Positions 45,712 through 56,794 of a DNA stretch of 64,000 nt are shown piece after piece (the stretch's first letter is position 1; each line of letters opens with the position of its first letter). This DNA comes from Triticum aestivum. Its lineage: Eukaryota > Streptophyta > Magnoliopsida > Poales > Poaceae. The stretch is taken from NCBI RefSeq assembly GCF_018294505.1, contig NC_057808.1, positions 354,938,696 through 355,002,695 of the forward strand. The letters run 5' to 3'. The notes under the pieces were generated by a model. That model made no database searches. It was not told the origin of the DNA and saw only the letters and a list, made by a program, of their open reading frames with translations. The position numbers and the translations under genes were made by a program.

Positions 45712-47444
45712 TGTTGGAAATATGCCCTAGAGGCAATAATAAAATGGTTATTATTGTATTTCCTTGTTCATGATAATTGTCTGTTGTTCATGCTATAATT
45801 GTATTAACTGGAAACCGTAATACATGTGTGAATACATAGACCACAACATGTCCCTAGTAAGCCTCTAGTTGACTAGCTCGTTGATCAATAGATGGTTATG
45901 GTTTCCTGACCATGGACATTGGATGTCATTGATAACGGGATCACATCATTAGGAGAATGATGTGATGGACAAGACCCAATCCTAAGCATAGCACAAGATC
46001 GTGTAGTTCGTTTGCTAGAGCTTTTCTAATGTCAAGTATCATTTCCTTAGACCATGAGATTGTGCAACTCCCGGATACCGTAGGAATGCTTTGGGTGTAC
46101 CAGACGTCACAACGTAACTGGGTGGCTATAAAGGTGCACTACAGGTATCTCCGAAAGTGTCTGTTGGGTTGGCACGAATCGAGACTGGGATTTGTCACTC
46201 CGTATGACGGAGAGGTATCTCTGGGCCCACTCGGCAATGCATCATCATAATGAGCTCAATGTGACTAAGGAGTTAGCCACAGGATCATGCGTTACGGTAC
46301 GAGTAAAGTGACTTGCCGGTAACGAGATTGAACAAGGTATTGGGATACCGACGATCGAATCTCGGGCAAGTAATGTACCGATTGACAAAGGGAATTGTAT
46401 ACGGGATTGATTGAATCCTCGACATCGTGGTTCATCCGATGAGATCATCGTGGAACATGTGGGAGCCAACATGGGTATCCAGATCCCGCTGTTGGTTATT
46501 GACCGGAGAGTCATCTCGGTCATGTCTGCATGTCTCCCGAACCCGTAGGGTCTACACACTTAAGGTTCGGTGACGCTAGAGTTGTAGAGATATTAGTATG
46601 CGGTTAACCGAAAGTTGTTCGGAGTCCCGGATGAGATCCCGGACATCACGAGGAGTTCCGGAATGGTCCGGAGGTAAAGATTTATATATGGGAAGTCCTA
46701 TTTTGGCCACCGAAAAATGTTCGGGATTTTTCGGTATTGTACCGGGAAGGTTCTAGAAGGTTCCGAAGTGGGGCCCACTTGCATGGGGGGACCCACATGA
46801 ACGTGGGTAGTGGGGGCAAGGCCCCACACCCCTGGTCAAGGCGCACCAAGATCCCACCTTAGAAGGAATAAGATCATATCCCGAAGGGATAAGATCAAGA
46901 TCCCTAAAAAAGGGGGATAACAATCGGTGGGGAAGGGAAATGATGGGATTTCTTTCCCCCACCTTTGCCAACGCCCCAATGGACTTGGAGGGCAAGAAAC
47001 CAGCCCCCTCCACCCCTATATATAGTGGGGAGGCGCATGGGAGCAGCACCCCAAGCCCTGGCGCCTCCCTCCCTCCCGTGACACCTCTTCCTCCCCGCTT
47101 GCGCTTGGCGAAGCCCTGCCGGGATCCCGCTACTTCCACCACCACGCCGTCGTGCTGTTGGATCTCCATCAACTTCTCCTCCCCCCTTTCTGGATCAAGA
47201 AGGAGGAGACGTCCTTGCTCCGTACGTGTGTTGAACGCGGAGGTGCCGTCCGTTCGGCGCTAGGATCATCGGTGATTTGGATCACGACGAGTACGACTCC
47301 ATCAACCCCGTTCTCTTGAACGCTTCCACTTAGCAATCTTCAAGGGTATGAAGATGCACTCCCTCTCTCTCGTTGCTAGATGACTCCATAGATTGATCTT
47401 GCTGATACGTAGAAAATTTTAAATTTCTGCTACGTTCCCCAACA
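45712..47444 (+). repeat. 3' LTR of the Angela-type element
   Basis: 1733 bp, collinear with the 5' LTR. TATATATA at 47017-47024. Confidence 0.95.
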
Positions 47445-47859
47445 GGTCGTGCCGCATGCTCCTGCCTCCCGTGGCCGGCTGTGCTGCCGCGGAGGCCTCA
47501 CCGTCCCCATACTACTCCCACCCCTGTCCAGGCCATCCCTCCACTCACCCACTCCCCCTGTTATTCTGCGGCGATGGAAGCCTCACACCGCAGCCGAACC
47601 AGTGAACCCTTGTACTCCTCTCCGTGTGGGCATCCACTACCGCGTCTTCCCCGGCTCCGCGTCGTCCCCTTCCTAGGCCTCGCTGTCGTCCACCGCCGTG
47701 GTGCTCTCAGCGCGGCGTGGTCAATGTGGTCAACGACCGACTTCCATCAGAAGAGTACTGTATGTGGAGAGGCTGACAGCTGGGTCCACGGCAGCCGCAA
47801 GGAAGTGCCTCCTTATTACGCGCAAAATAATTATTCCTCCACCTGACAGCAGGGACCCA

Positions 47860-48050
47860 CCGGACAGGCCACTAGTATTTCGCGGAAAAAAGTTTCCCCC
47901 CTGACTGCTGGGACCCACTGGATGGGCCACCGTATTTCGCGAAAAAACGTTTGCCCCTGACTGCTGGGACCCACCGGACGGACCATCGTATTTCGTGAAA
48001 AAAATGTTCCCCCCGCTGTCAGCTCGGACCCACCGGAAGTGCCTCCTTAT
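47860..48050 (+). repeat. Three tandem ~58-bp units
   Basis: CTGACTGCTGGGACCCAC(T/C)GGA followed by CC.(T/C)CGTATTTCG(C/T)GAAAAAA repeats about three times. Single related units are also seen at 49570-49640 and 50300-50470. Confidence 0.7.
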
Positions 48051-50564
48051 TACGCACAAAAAATGAATACTCCTCCTGCTAGCTGGGACCCACCATGGTG
48101 GGAGGCTGACTTGTGGGCCTACTAAGTTGACGGGGACGGAGGGCTTTGTCAACTTAGTCAATATGAACAATTCTAGCTCCAGTGACCGTACGATGTCCAT
48201 CCAACGGCCGTAGTGCTTCTTCAACCTCTGGTCTTCTTGCTCCAGCCGCCCAAAGCAGTGCCGGTCGTGCCGCATGCTCCTGCCTCCCGTGGCCGACTGT
48301 GCTGCCGCGGAGGCCTCATCGCCCCCTACTATTCCCACCGCTGGCCAGGCCCTGCGGCGACGGCAGCCTCACACCGCAGCCGAACCAGTGAACCCTCGTA
48401 CCCCTCTCCGCGCGGGCTTCCACTGCCGCGTCTTCCCCGGCTCCACGTCGTCCCCTTCCTAGGCCTCACCGTCGTCCACCACCGTGGTGCTCTCCGTGCG
48501 GCGTGGTCAACGTGGTCAAGGAACGACTTCCATCGGAAGAGTACTGTACGTGGAGAGGCTGACAGCTGGGTCCATGGCCACAGCCCAGTTTTTTTGTGAT
48601 TTGCCAAGTAAGTCGCTTTGTCAGGCCTGTTGGGCTGCAAATCTTTCAAGTCGAGGAGAGCTTTCATTCGGCTGGCCGAGAAAATGGCCCATCAGTAATG
48701 AGAAATGGGTTGTACATTTTTAAAACACATCAAACCGGCAATTAGTTTCAAATATCTTCTTTTTTATTTTGAGATTTTTAAATTACATTAATTTTTATGC
48801 ATGGAGATTTGTTGGATTTTATATTGATATACATTTATTTTTAAAATCAGTTTGAATGTGAGTCGAAATTTCGGGATTAAAAATAGTTCGGACTGCACCG
48901 AAATATGCAAAATTTCATATAATTTTTTAACCGTGGCCACAATATGGGCTGTAATGCTAACAAAAAGAATATGGGCTCCAAAAAAACCTTAATAATTAGC
49001 AAATGGGCTGTAAATTATTAGAAATAATGGCAGATGGGCTGTATGCTGTTTTCCACAGATTTGAGGCTTTCCTAAAAAAAGGTTGACGCACAAGCAGTGA
49101 CTGTTGGATGGCCATCCAACGGCCGTCGTGCTTCTTCAATCTCTGCTCTTCCTGCTCCAGCCGCTCAAACAAGCGCCGGCGGGACTACCTGCTCCCTCCT
49201 CCCCACAGCCGGCTCTACTGCCGCGCAGGCCTCACCGCCCCACGGTACTCCCATCGCTGGCCTAGCCATCCCTCTACTCACCCACACCTGTTGTTATCCT
49301 CCGGCGACGGCAGACGAACCAGTAAACCCTCGTACAGTCGTACTCCCCTCCGCGTGGGAAACAACTGCCGAGTCTTCCATGCCTCCGTGTCGTTCCCTTC
49401 CTAGGCCTCGCCGTCGTCCACCGCCCTGGTGCTCTCGGCGCGGCCTGGTCAACGTGGTCAACGACCGACATGCATCTGAAGTGGACTATACGTGGAGAGG
49501 CCGACAGCTGGGTCCACGGACGCACGCAAGGAAATGCCTCCTTATTACGCGCAAAATAATGATTCCTCCACCTGACATCAGGGACCCACCTAAAGGGCCT
49601 CTGTATTTCGTGAAAAAAACATTACCGCCACTGACAGCTCGGACCCCACCAGCTATATCTTCGCACGCAAGGAAGTGCCTCCTTATTACGCACAAAAAAA
49701 TGAATACTCCCCCTGTTAGCTGGGACCCAGTATAGTGGCAGGCTGACTTGTGGGCCTACTAAGTTGACGGGGACGGAGGGCTTTGTCAACTTAGTCAATA
49801 TGCACGATTCTAGATCCAGTGATCGTACGATGTCCATCCAACGGCCGTAGTGCTTCTTCAACCTCTGGTCTTCTTGCTCCAGCCGCCCAAACCAGCGCCG
49901 ATCGTGCCTCGTGCTCTTGCCTCCTGTGGCCGGCTGCGATGCGGCGGAGGCCTCACCGCCCCCTACTACTCCCACTGCTGGCCAGGCCATCCCTCTACTC
50001 ACCCACACCCCCTGTTATTCTGCGGCGACGGCAGCCTCACACCGCAGCGAACCAGTGAACCCTCGTACTCCTCTACGCGTGGGCATCCACTGCCGCGTCT
50101 TCCCCGGCTCCGCGTCGTCCCCTTCCTAGGCCTCGCTGTCGTCCACCGCCCTGGTGCTCTCGGCACGGCGTGGTCAACGTTGTCAAGGAACGGCTTCCAT
50201 CGGACGTGGACTGTACGTGGAGAGGCTGACAGCTGGGTCCACGGCCGCAGCAAGGAAGTGCCTCCTTATTACGTGCAAAATAATTATTCCTCCACCTGAC
50301 AGCGGGGACCCACCGGACGGGCCACCGTATTTCACAAAAAAAACGTTTCCCCCCTGACTGCTGGGACCCACCAGCTACACCTTTGCACACAAGGAAGTGC
50401 GTCCGGAAAAAAAAACAAAACAATTCGCCCCCTGACTGCTGGGACCCACCAGCTACATCTTCGCACGCAAGGAAGTGCCTGACAGTCGGGACCCACCTGG
50501 TCGAAGCGTACGTAGCGTTGTCATTCTGGTCGCAAACGTGTACGTACATATATACTGGTGGATG

Positions 50565-50640
50565 TAGAGGCGCGCACGTGTCGTAGTAGAGGCGCGTACG
50601 TGTCGTAGTAGAGGCGCGCACGTAGCATGTACATGTACGT
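50565..50640 (+). repeat. Three tandem ~22-bp units (GTAGAGGCGCG(C/T)ACGTGTC)
   Basis: Units near 50565, 50588 and 50610 followed by ACGTACGT-rich sequence. Non-coding. Confidence 0.75.
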
Positions 50641-50776
50641 ACAGCGGCCAGGGTGCAAGAAATAAAATACGGCCACGTATGTGTACATACGGGCGGGGAC
50701 TCGAACGCCTACTCGCGCATACGTACGGCCAGGGCTCGTGTACATGGCTGGGTCGGAACGGAGAAACAGCATCGTC

Positions 50777-50892
50777 GTCGTGTTCATGGGGAGGCAACGG
50801 AATGCGTCGTGTTCATGGGGAGGCAACGGAATGCGTCGTGTTCATGGGGAGGCAACGGAATGCGTCGTGTTCATCGGGAGGCAACGGAACGC
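50777..50892 (+). repeat. Four tandem copies of a 29-bp unit
   Basis: GTCGTGTTCATGGGGAGGCA-type units start at 50777, 50806, 50835 and 50864. The first three are identical and the fourth has two changes. Confidence 0.95.
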
Positions 50893-50980
50893 ATGGGAGC
50901 CAACCGGCTGGGTCGGAACGTAATGCATGGTCGTGTTCATCGGGAGGGCTTGGACGGAACAGGCGATGGTAACGAGGCCT

Positions 50981-51230
50981 GGCGTACCGCGGAACGGAGG
51001 AAACGGACCTCCTACGGTCGAAACGGGGGTACTGTTGATCGGGAGGGGTGTGGCGTACCGCAAAACGGAGGAAACGGACCTCCTACGGTCGAAACGGGGG
51101 TCCTGTTGATCGGGAGGGGTGTGGCGTACCGCAAAACGGACGAAACGGACCTCCTACGGTCGAAACGGGGGTCCTGTTCATCGGGAGGGGTGTGGCGTAC
51201 CGCAAAACGGGACTCCACGGGATACTGTTC
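50981..51230 (+). repeat. Four tandem copies of a 71-bp unit
   Basis: GGCGTACCGC starts at 50981, 51052, 51123 and 51194, an exact 71-bp period. The fourth copy is partial and passes into GACTCCACGGGATACTGTTCATC. As 71 is not a multiple of three, frames rotate between copies and the long frames crossing it are artefacts. Confidence 0.95.
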
Positions 51231-51235
51231 ATCTC

Positions 51236-51300
51236 CACCGTCGACCTCCTCCAGCCTCCACGGGCTACCGTCGACCTCCTCCAGCCTCCACGGGCTCCTG
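51236..51300 (+). repeat. Tandem ~30-bp units at gap edge
   Basis: ACCGTCGACCTCCTCCAGCC followed by TCCACGGGCT occurs twice, directly against the unknown bases, so the array probably continues into the gap. Confidence 0.8.
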
Positions 51301-51302
51301 TT

Positions 51303-51956
51303 NNNNNNNNNNNNNNNNNNNNNNNNNNNNNNNNNNNNNNNNNNNNNNNNNNNNNNNNNNNNNNNNNNNNNNNNNNNNNNNNNNNNNNNNNNNNNNNNNN
51401 NNNNNNNNNNNNNNNNNNNNNNNNNNNNNNNNNNNNNNNNNNNNNNNNNNNNNNNNNNNNNNNNNNNNNNNNNNNNNNNNNNNNNNNNNNNNNNNNNNNN
51501 NNNNNNNNNNNNNNNNNNNNNNNNNNNNNNNNNNNNNNNNNNNNNNNNNNNNNNNNNNNNNNNNNNNNNNNNNNNNNNNNNNNNNNNNNNNNNNNNNNNN
51601 NNNNNNNNNNNNNNNNNNNNNNNNNNNNNNNNNNNNNNNNNNNNNNNNNNNNNNNNNNNNNNNNNNNNNNNNNNNNNNNNNNNNNNNNNNNNNNNNNNNN
51701 NNNNNNNNNNNNNNNNNNNNNNNNNNNNNNNNNNNNNNNNNNNNNNNNNNNNNNNNNNNNNNNNNNNNNNNNNNNNNNNNNNNNNNNNNNNNNNNNNNNN
51801 NNNNNNNNNNNNNNNNNNNNNNNNNNNNNNNNNNNNNNNNNNNNNNNNNNNNNNNNNNNNNNNNNNNNNNNNNNNNNNNNNNNNNNNNNNNNNNNNNNNN
51901 NNNNNNNNNNNNNNNNNNNNNNNNNNNNNNNNNNNNNNNNNNNNNNNNNNNNNNNN
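51303..51956. other. Assembly gap (654 N)
   Basis: Unknown bases flanked by tandem repeats on both sides; collapse of a repeat is the likely cause. Open frames crossing it have no meaning. Confidence 0.99.
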
Positions 51957-52084
51957 TCCAGCCCTCCACCACACCACGAGGTCCTGTTCATCCAGAGGCA
52001 ATGCCACCACTCACTATTCATCCAATCCCCCCCCCCCGCGCAACGCTCACTGTTCGTCCCAGAGGCAGCATCGATCAGCTTCAG

Positions 52085-52235
52085 TTAGCAGCAGTAGCGA
52101 AGGAATCGCTCGATCGGGTTCAGTTAACAGCCATCGATCGATCGCTCGGGTTCAGTAACGCGTAGCCTGTAGTGCAATCGCTCGGGTTCAGTTAGAGCCC
52201 AACGCCTCACTCGGGTTCAGTTAGAGCCAACGCCT
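52085..52235 (+). repeat. TCGCTCGGGTTCAGTTA repeats
   Basis: A (A/T)(C/T)(A/C)GCTCG(A/G)TCGG- or CTCGGGTTCAGTTA-like unit occurs five times at 20-45 bp spacing near the CACTA right end. Confidence 0.7.
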
Positions 52236-52389
52236 CGCACACACGCGCGTACGTGTACGAGAGAAACGCGCATCGCTCGGCCCCCGACCTCCCACCGTAA
52301 CCGGGAACTCCCTGAAATTTTCCTCGCCCTCGCTTCTACCACGGTTTTTCCGTCATGGACGGCCCAAAGAATGTCATGCAGCTGCGTCT

Positions 52390-52571
52390 CCAGCCCGCCC
52401 AGGGCGAAAAGCCCATTTTCTGTCATGATTTTTTGTCATAGAAGTAGGAGCCCACCACATCTATGATGATACCGGGTTTTGTCACAATTATCGTCATAGA
52501 AGTGTCATATGTATGACAGAAATTTTTTTCGTTCGGCCCAAAATGTCACGGATGTGTCTTTTTTTGTAGTG
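52390..52571 (-). repeat. CACTA right subterminal region and terminal inverted repeat
   Basis: TTGTCATAGAAGT and CGTCATAGAAGTGTCAT mirror motifs of the left end. The last bases TTTTTTTGTAGTG are the inverse of CACTACAAAAAAA. ACA at 52572-52574 is the TSD. Confidence 0.85.
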
Positions 52572-55500
52572 ACAATGGAAAGGAAGATATGATTATCAGA
52601 TTTAAACAGAACAATGGAAACGAAAATGTGTTTAAACACATATTTCAAGGGTATATCCTTCCCAAGGACAAGCAGAGCATGATATCCAGGACAGGATATA
52701 ATGTAGAAAACTCTTTAGGTAAGGTGAGAGAAATTTCATGACATTACCCATACAACGGTGTTTGGATAACTGAGCAAGAAACAATTAGCATTGGGATCAG
52801 TGTTCTTGTTGAAAATCGGAGTACCACAGACGTGCTTCGAGATAGCATTGACATGGTCTTCAAGCAAAGGTCGGACTTCGGATACACGGAGGATCCATCA
52901 GGATAAACTTATTAAACAAGGCATTCAATTTCCTCATGGAAGAATGGTTAACCTTGCTAAAAAGGAAACTATAACGAAAGGTCCTTCGGCCAGTTGTGCT
53001 AGGCATGACATCATCTTACCGGGTCATATAAAGACCAATGCTATGACTCTTGGAAAATATCCCAACCATCATATCCGACTGAGATTCAGATCTGATTGGT
53101 GTCGGGATACCTCAGACTTAGGATACCTGAGAAGAAAAGGTGCAACACAAATTGACGAGATGACAATGTAAGATTCTCGGGAAATGAACTATGGAAGCGA
53201 GTTCCGATACAAGAGTTCATTAGTAAACCATAGAGAGGATGAGGAGGTGGCTGATGGACTCAGCTGCAATTCATCGAGGCTTGCAAAAGCTGGATTTCCA
53301 CAATTAAGTGAACGAGGTGATAGCATCGGACACGCCTAAGTATATAATGAGGTATGTCTGATGTGAACCTCCACAATTAAATATTGAACGAAAATGCACC
53401 TGGAAATATGGACCAAGTAGGACGATCAAAGTTAGAATGGTGATTCGATAACGAAACTATCAACCATTCACTTCAAAACAATAGGGTTGCTAGAGGTATT
53501 AAATTCTCACAACAGAGTTCACTCAACACGGGGCCAAGAAAAGAATGGTGATGGCGAGAAGCATCGCTGCAACAAGAATTTCTTAAGAGGTGGTGAAATT
53601 CTCACGACATTCCTGACATAAAAGATGGTAATATTCCCCAAGGTAAGGAAGAACAAATGCTGGGTAGCAAGGAACTCAAGGTATAACACAAAACACGAAC
53701 AAGTTTGTGTTGGAGGGAAGGCAATAAAGTGGCCAATGATAACACAAATCATCGAGGGCAAGGATGGTATTTCTCGTCATGAATTCAATTGATATCCTAA
53801 AAGGAGTCAAAATGTTGATGAGGATCACGACAAATTTTGTAAAGAGATTTCATGAAGATGTAATCGATGAGTGATGACATCAAGTCAAAGGAATGATGAA
53901 GCAAGAGGTTATTGGAACCACAGGTACGACACAAACTCGAAATCAAGTTTGTTGTTCAAGGAGAAATGATATGATGAGGAAGATCGACGTAAGATTAGCT
54001 CAACGTCGAAATTTGTGCTCCGGGAAGAAGGACCAGGTAGCACGGTTAAAATTTAGCACGATAACGATATAGCCTATCAGGCTAGGAATGACTTCAAAGG
54101 ATTAATAAACTCATAAGCAATGAAAATTACTTAGAATTATTGAGTTGGAGTGCGGAATCAATTCACCTATCGGTATTCCCAAGTGACTAATAACTTAGAA
54201 CCCGGGGGAAATCTGAAGTCGGTGAGAAGCAATACTAGATGAAAACTCATAGGAAGCAACACAGTTCTTTGATACTCTCAAGATACCGGAGGGTAAAACT
54301 CAAAGGTAGATCGACATAGGGGTTGCGGAGATGTATTGATCCGCAAAAGACAAGTGTTTTCACTTGCTTGAGAAATGGGATCAAGTAGAAAATATGGTCG
54401 GAACCACGATTGCAAATGATCATCTCACAGATACCAGATAATATTATATCAAGGCAATGGTTATTATTGCAAGAAGCTTCCATGATAGGATCTACATCGT
54501 GTCCATGGGCATGAACACAAGTTCAAGGTCGACTCCCACTTCTTCAATGTATAACCTTCCATTCACCTCTCGCTTTTTGAAAATGACATTAGTTGTTGAA
54601 AGTTTTACCTGGTGCGATACGAGATGAGTATGACCCGTGAAATCTTTCGGGCTCACATAGATTAGGAAAAGGCATAGGTTCAACCCATTAGGGTCTCTTA
54701 GGAACATATACCACAAACTTCAGGAGTAAATAACACAAGCTCGAAAGTAGAGCATGGTTGGTCAATCCGAGGATAGGATTTACCAATGGAAAAAGAACTA
54801 CCAAAGTGATTGAATATGAAGGACGCTATCGGATAAAATCCAACAAAGGATCTGATGGTCCATAGTGGAGCTGATGTGGGTATCGGCACACAACCAGAGG
54901 AAGAAACAATGTGAAGGCATTGGATTATAGTAGCAACTGACTAATTCAAAGCTCACAGGTAAAGGAATTATGATTTCCAAATCAAAGGAGCAGAAGCAAA
55001 CGCTCTGATTAAGGATGGATAAGTTGAATAAACTTAGGGGTACAATCGACGGCAATTTGATTGGTCGATAACCAGCTCATGTTCAAAATGACATCTGAGC
55101 CGGAAAGATATTTTAAAAGGATCAACCAATGATTGCGTGCATTCGCACTCATGTTGAATCAATAGGATCAAAATGACAGTGTCAAAGGAGACTAATGAAT
55201 ATTGCCAAACATATGGGAAGCATTCATAATGCAAGCAGACAAGTATTTGCAGAGCAATAAAGCTACTAAGGATTTTCGGAGGATCGAATAGTATTTCGAA
55301 GAATTTTGTGAAACACCTGAACAACTGGGGATGAGAGGATACTCGGTAAGTGCGAGGAATTATCCGTAGGGGTATTTATGCTGAATAGAGCTAATAGTAG
55401 GCACAAAGGATTCTCGAGATATTGGAAAATATTCCGTGGTATCTAGTAATATCAAGAGCATCTTGGGATGAAGGTATGGATGGCGAGTGTATGTATTTAT

Positions 55501-55842
55501 CCATAGGGATATATCGGTGATAGGGAATTGCAGAAACGACGAGCACAAAGTCTCAAGAGAACATCAGAGGGTATCTTCAGAATCTTCTGGTTCAGCAGGC
55601 GATCATCTGTGATAAGGGCTCTCTGGGAGGAAGTAGTTACGAGAACCTAGAGTCAGAGTTAGTAAAATTCATTTAACCCGAATAGAAGAGGGACCCAGAG
55701 TATAGGCTAGGAATAAAAGATCCTAATACCACCCAACGGCGACGTGGGCCCGTAAGCCACACAGCCATGTTAGTAAAAGTTTTGTAATGTCTAGACTCGA
55801 CTTCGGCCAAGGAGTGTGGAATGGGGATTCCTACACGCAGTC
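52572..55842 (-). mobile_element. Gypsy internal region, right part (non-coding)
   Basis: 3.3 kb continuing from 16740. A/G-rich on plus. The only frame over 100 residues (52791-53171, plus) has no family resemblance, and no gag, protease, RT or integrase motif was found on either strand. With 15906-16740 the interior totals about 4.1 kb, fitting a large-LTR non-autonomous gypsy derivative that depends on a partner for its proteins. Confidence 0.7.
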
Positions 55843-55855
55843 GGCTCTGATACCA
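55843..55855 (-). other. Primer-binding site of the gypsy element (tRNA-Met)
   Basis: On minus, TGGTATCAGAGCC, a perfect match to the plant initiator-Met primer site, 3 bp from the LTR end at 55859. This fixes the orientation as minus. Confidence 0.9.
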
Positions 55856-55858
55856 ACT

Positions 55859-56794
55859 TGTGACGCCCCCGATTCAATCGTACACTAATCATACACGTGA
55901 ACATGTACGATCAAGATCAGGGACTCACGGGAAGATATCACAACACAACTCCAAAAATAAAATAAGTCATACAAGCATCATAATACAAGCCAGGGGCCTC
56001 GAGGGCTCGAATACAAGTGCTCGATCATAGACGAGTCAGCGGAAGCAACAATATCTGAGTACAGACATAAGTTAAGCAAGTTTGCCTTAAGAAGGCTAGC
56101 ACAAACTAGGATACAGATCAAAAGAGCGCACGCCTCCTGCCTGGGATCCTCCTAAACTACTCCTGGTCGTCGTCAGCGGCCTGCACGTAGTAGTAGGCAC
56201 CTCCGGTGTAGTAGGAGTCGTCGTTGATGGTGGCGTCTGGCTCCTGGGCTCCGGCATCTGGTTGCGACAACCAGGTAGAAAGGAAAGGGGGAAAAGAGGG
56301 AGAAAAGCAACCGTGAGTACTCATCCAAAGTACTCGCAAGCAAGGATCTACACTACATATGCATGGGTATATGTGTAAAGGGGCTATATCGGTGGACTGA
56401 ACTGCAGAATGCCAGAATAATAGGGGGATAGCTAATCCTATCGAAGACTACGCTTCAGGCCACCTCCATCTTGCAGCATGTAGAAGAGAGTAGATGGTAA
56501 GTTCACCAAGTAGCATCGCATAGCATAAACCTACCCGGCGATCCTCCCCTCGTTGCCGTGTTAGAGAGCGATCACCGGGTTGTATCTGGCACTTGAAAGG
56601 GTGTGTTTTATTAAGTATCCGGTTCTAGTTGTCATAAGGTCAAGGTACAACTCCGGGTCGCCTGTTACCGTGGACACGGCTATTCGAATAGATCAACTTC
56701 CCTGCAGGGGTGCACCACATTACCCGACACGCTCGATCCCTCTGGCCGGGCACACTTTCCTGGGTCATGTCCGGCCTCGGAAGATCAACACGTC
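55859..56794 (-). mobile_element. 5' LTR of the gypsy element, interrupted by Copia insertion
   Basis: Collinear with 13096-14030 of the other LTR with about 2% differences, and broken exactly after ...ATCAACACGTC at 56794, where the other LTR continues GCAGCCCC. ACGTC (56790-56794) should be the TSD of the inserted Copia. The remainder of the LTR lies beyond the window. Confidence 0.9.

Larger units (their letters stand above)
38781..47444 (+). mobile_element. Complete Angela/WIS-type Copia retrotransposon, decayed interior
   Basis: 5' LTR 38781-40511 (1731 bp), interior 40512-45711, 3' LTR 45712-47444 (1733 bp). A perfect 5-bp TSD GGTCG lies at 38776-38780 and 47445-47449. LTRs start TGTTGGAAATATGCCCTAGA and end in CCAACA. 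By eye they differ at roughly 30 positions. Gag, integrase, RT and RNase H remnants occur in Copia order but with many stops. The empty site is visible as a paralogous module at 48260-48280, where the sequence runs through GCCGGTCGTGCCGC without interruption. Confidence 0.95.
38098..50500 (+). repeat. Array of diverged modules in the right half of the CACTA
   Basis: A GC-rich module (anchor CTTCTTCA(A/G)(C/T)CTCTG, then CGTGGCCGGC.GTGCTGCC, CTCACCCACAC, CGCGTCTTCCCCGGCTCC, CTCGCCGTCGTCCACCGCC, GTGGAGAGGCTGACAGCTGG, GGAAGTGCCTCCTTATTACG) occurs at anchors 38390, 38729, 48216, 49131 and 49853. The Angela element interrupts the second module. Some modules are preceded by TTTCGGGATTA...CACCGAAATATGCAAAAT and GCAAATGGGCTG sequence (38098 and 48868). 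Net spacing varies from about 340 to 920 bp. Open frames across these modules, up to 202 residues on both strands, have no family resemblance and are not annotated as genes. Confidence 0.75.
16741..52571. mobile_element. Giant non-autonomous CACTA (DTC) transposon carrying host genes
   Basis: The left terminus reads CACTGCAAAAAAATACAC and the right terminus, inverted, CACTACAAAAAAAGACAC; after two to three mismatches the match continues through TCCGTGA. The 3-bp direct repeats ACA at 16738-16740 and 52572-52574 fit the CACTA rule. Both flanks are internal gypsy sequence, so one insertion explains both borders. Subterminal zones on both sides contain TTCCATGACG / GTCATAGAAGTG motifs. Length is 35,831 bp, or about 27.2 kb without the nested Angela element. 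No TNP2/transposase_21 domain was seen; the cargo includes two F-box genes and a NAC fragment. The possibility that the two ends come from two related elements is not excluded. Confidence 0.82.

Noticed and set aside
47730..48338. 202-residue frame on minus in the module array
   Set aside because: Antisense over tandem GGGACCCACC units; other modules do not conserve the frame.
50653..52158. Frames of 235-501 residues crossing 51303-51956
   Set aside because: They run through 654 unknown bases and tandem repeats of 71 bp, so their length is meaningless.
16741..52571. Possible TNP2/transposase_21 coding region in the CACTA
   Set aside because: No frame on either strand showed TNP2-type sequence; only unrecognised exons and host-type cargo were seen.
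52791..53171. 126-residue frame on plus in the gypsy interior
   Set aside because: Antisense to the element and without any recognisable motif.
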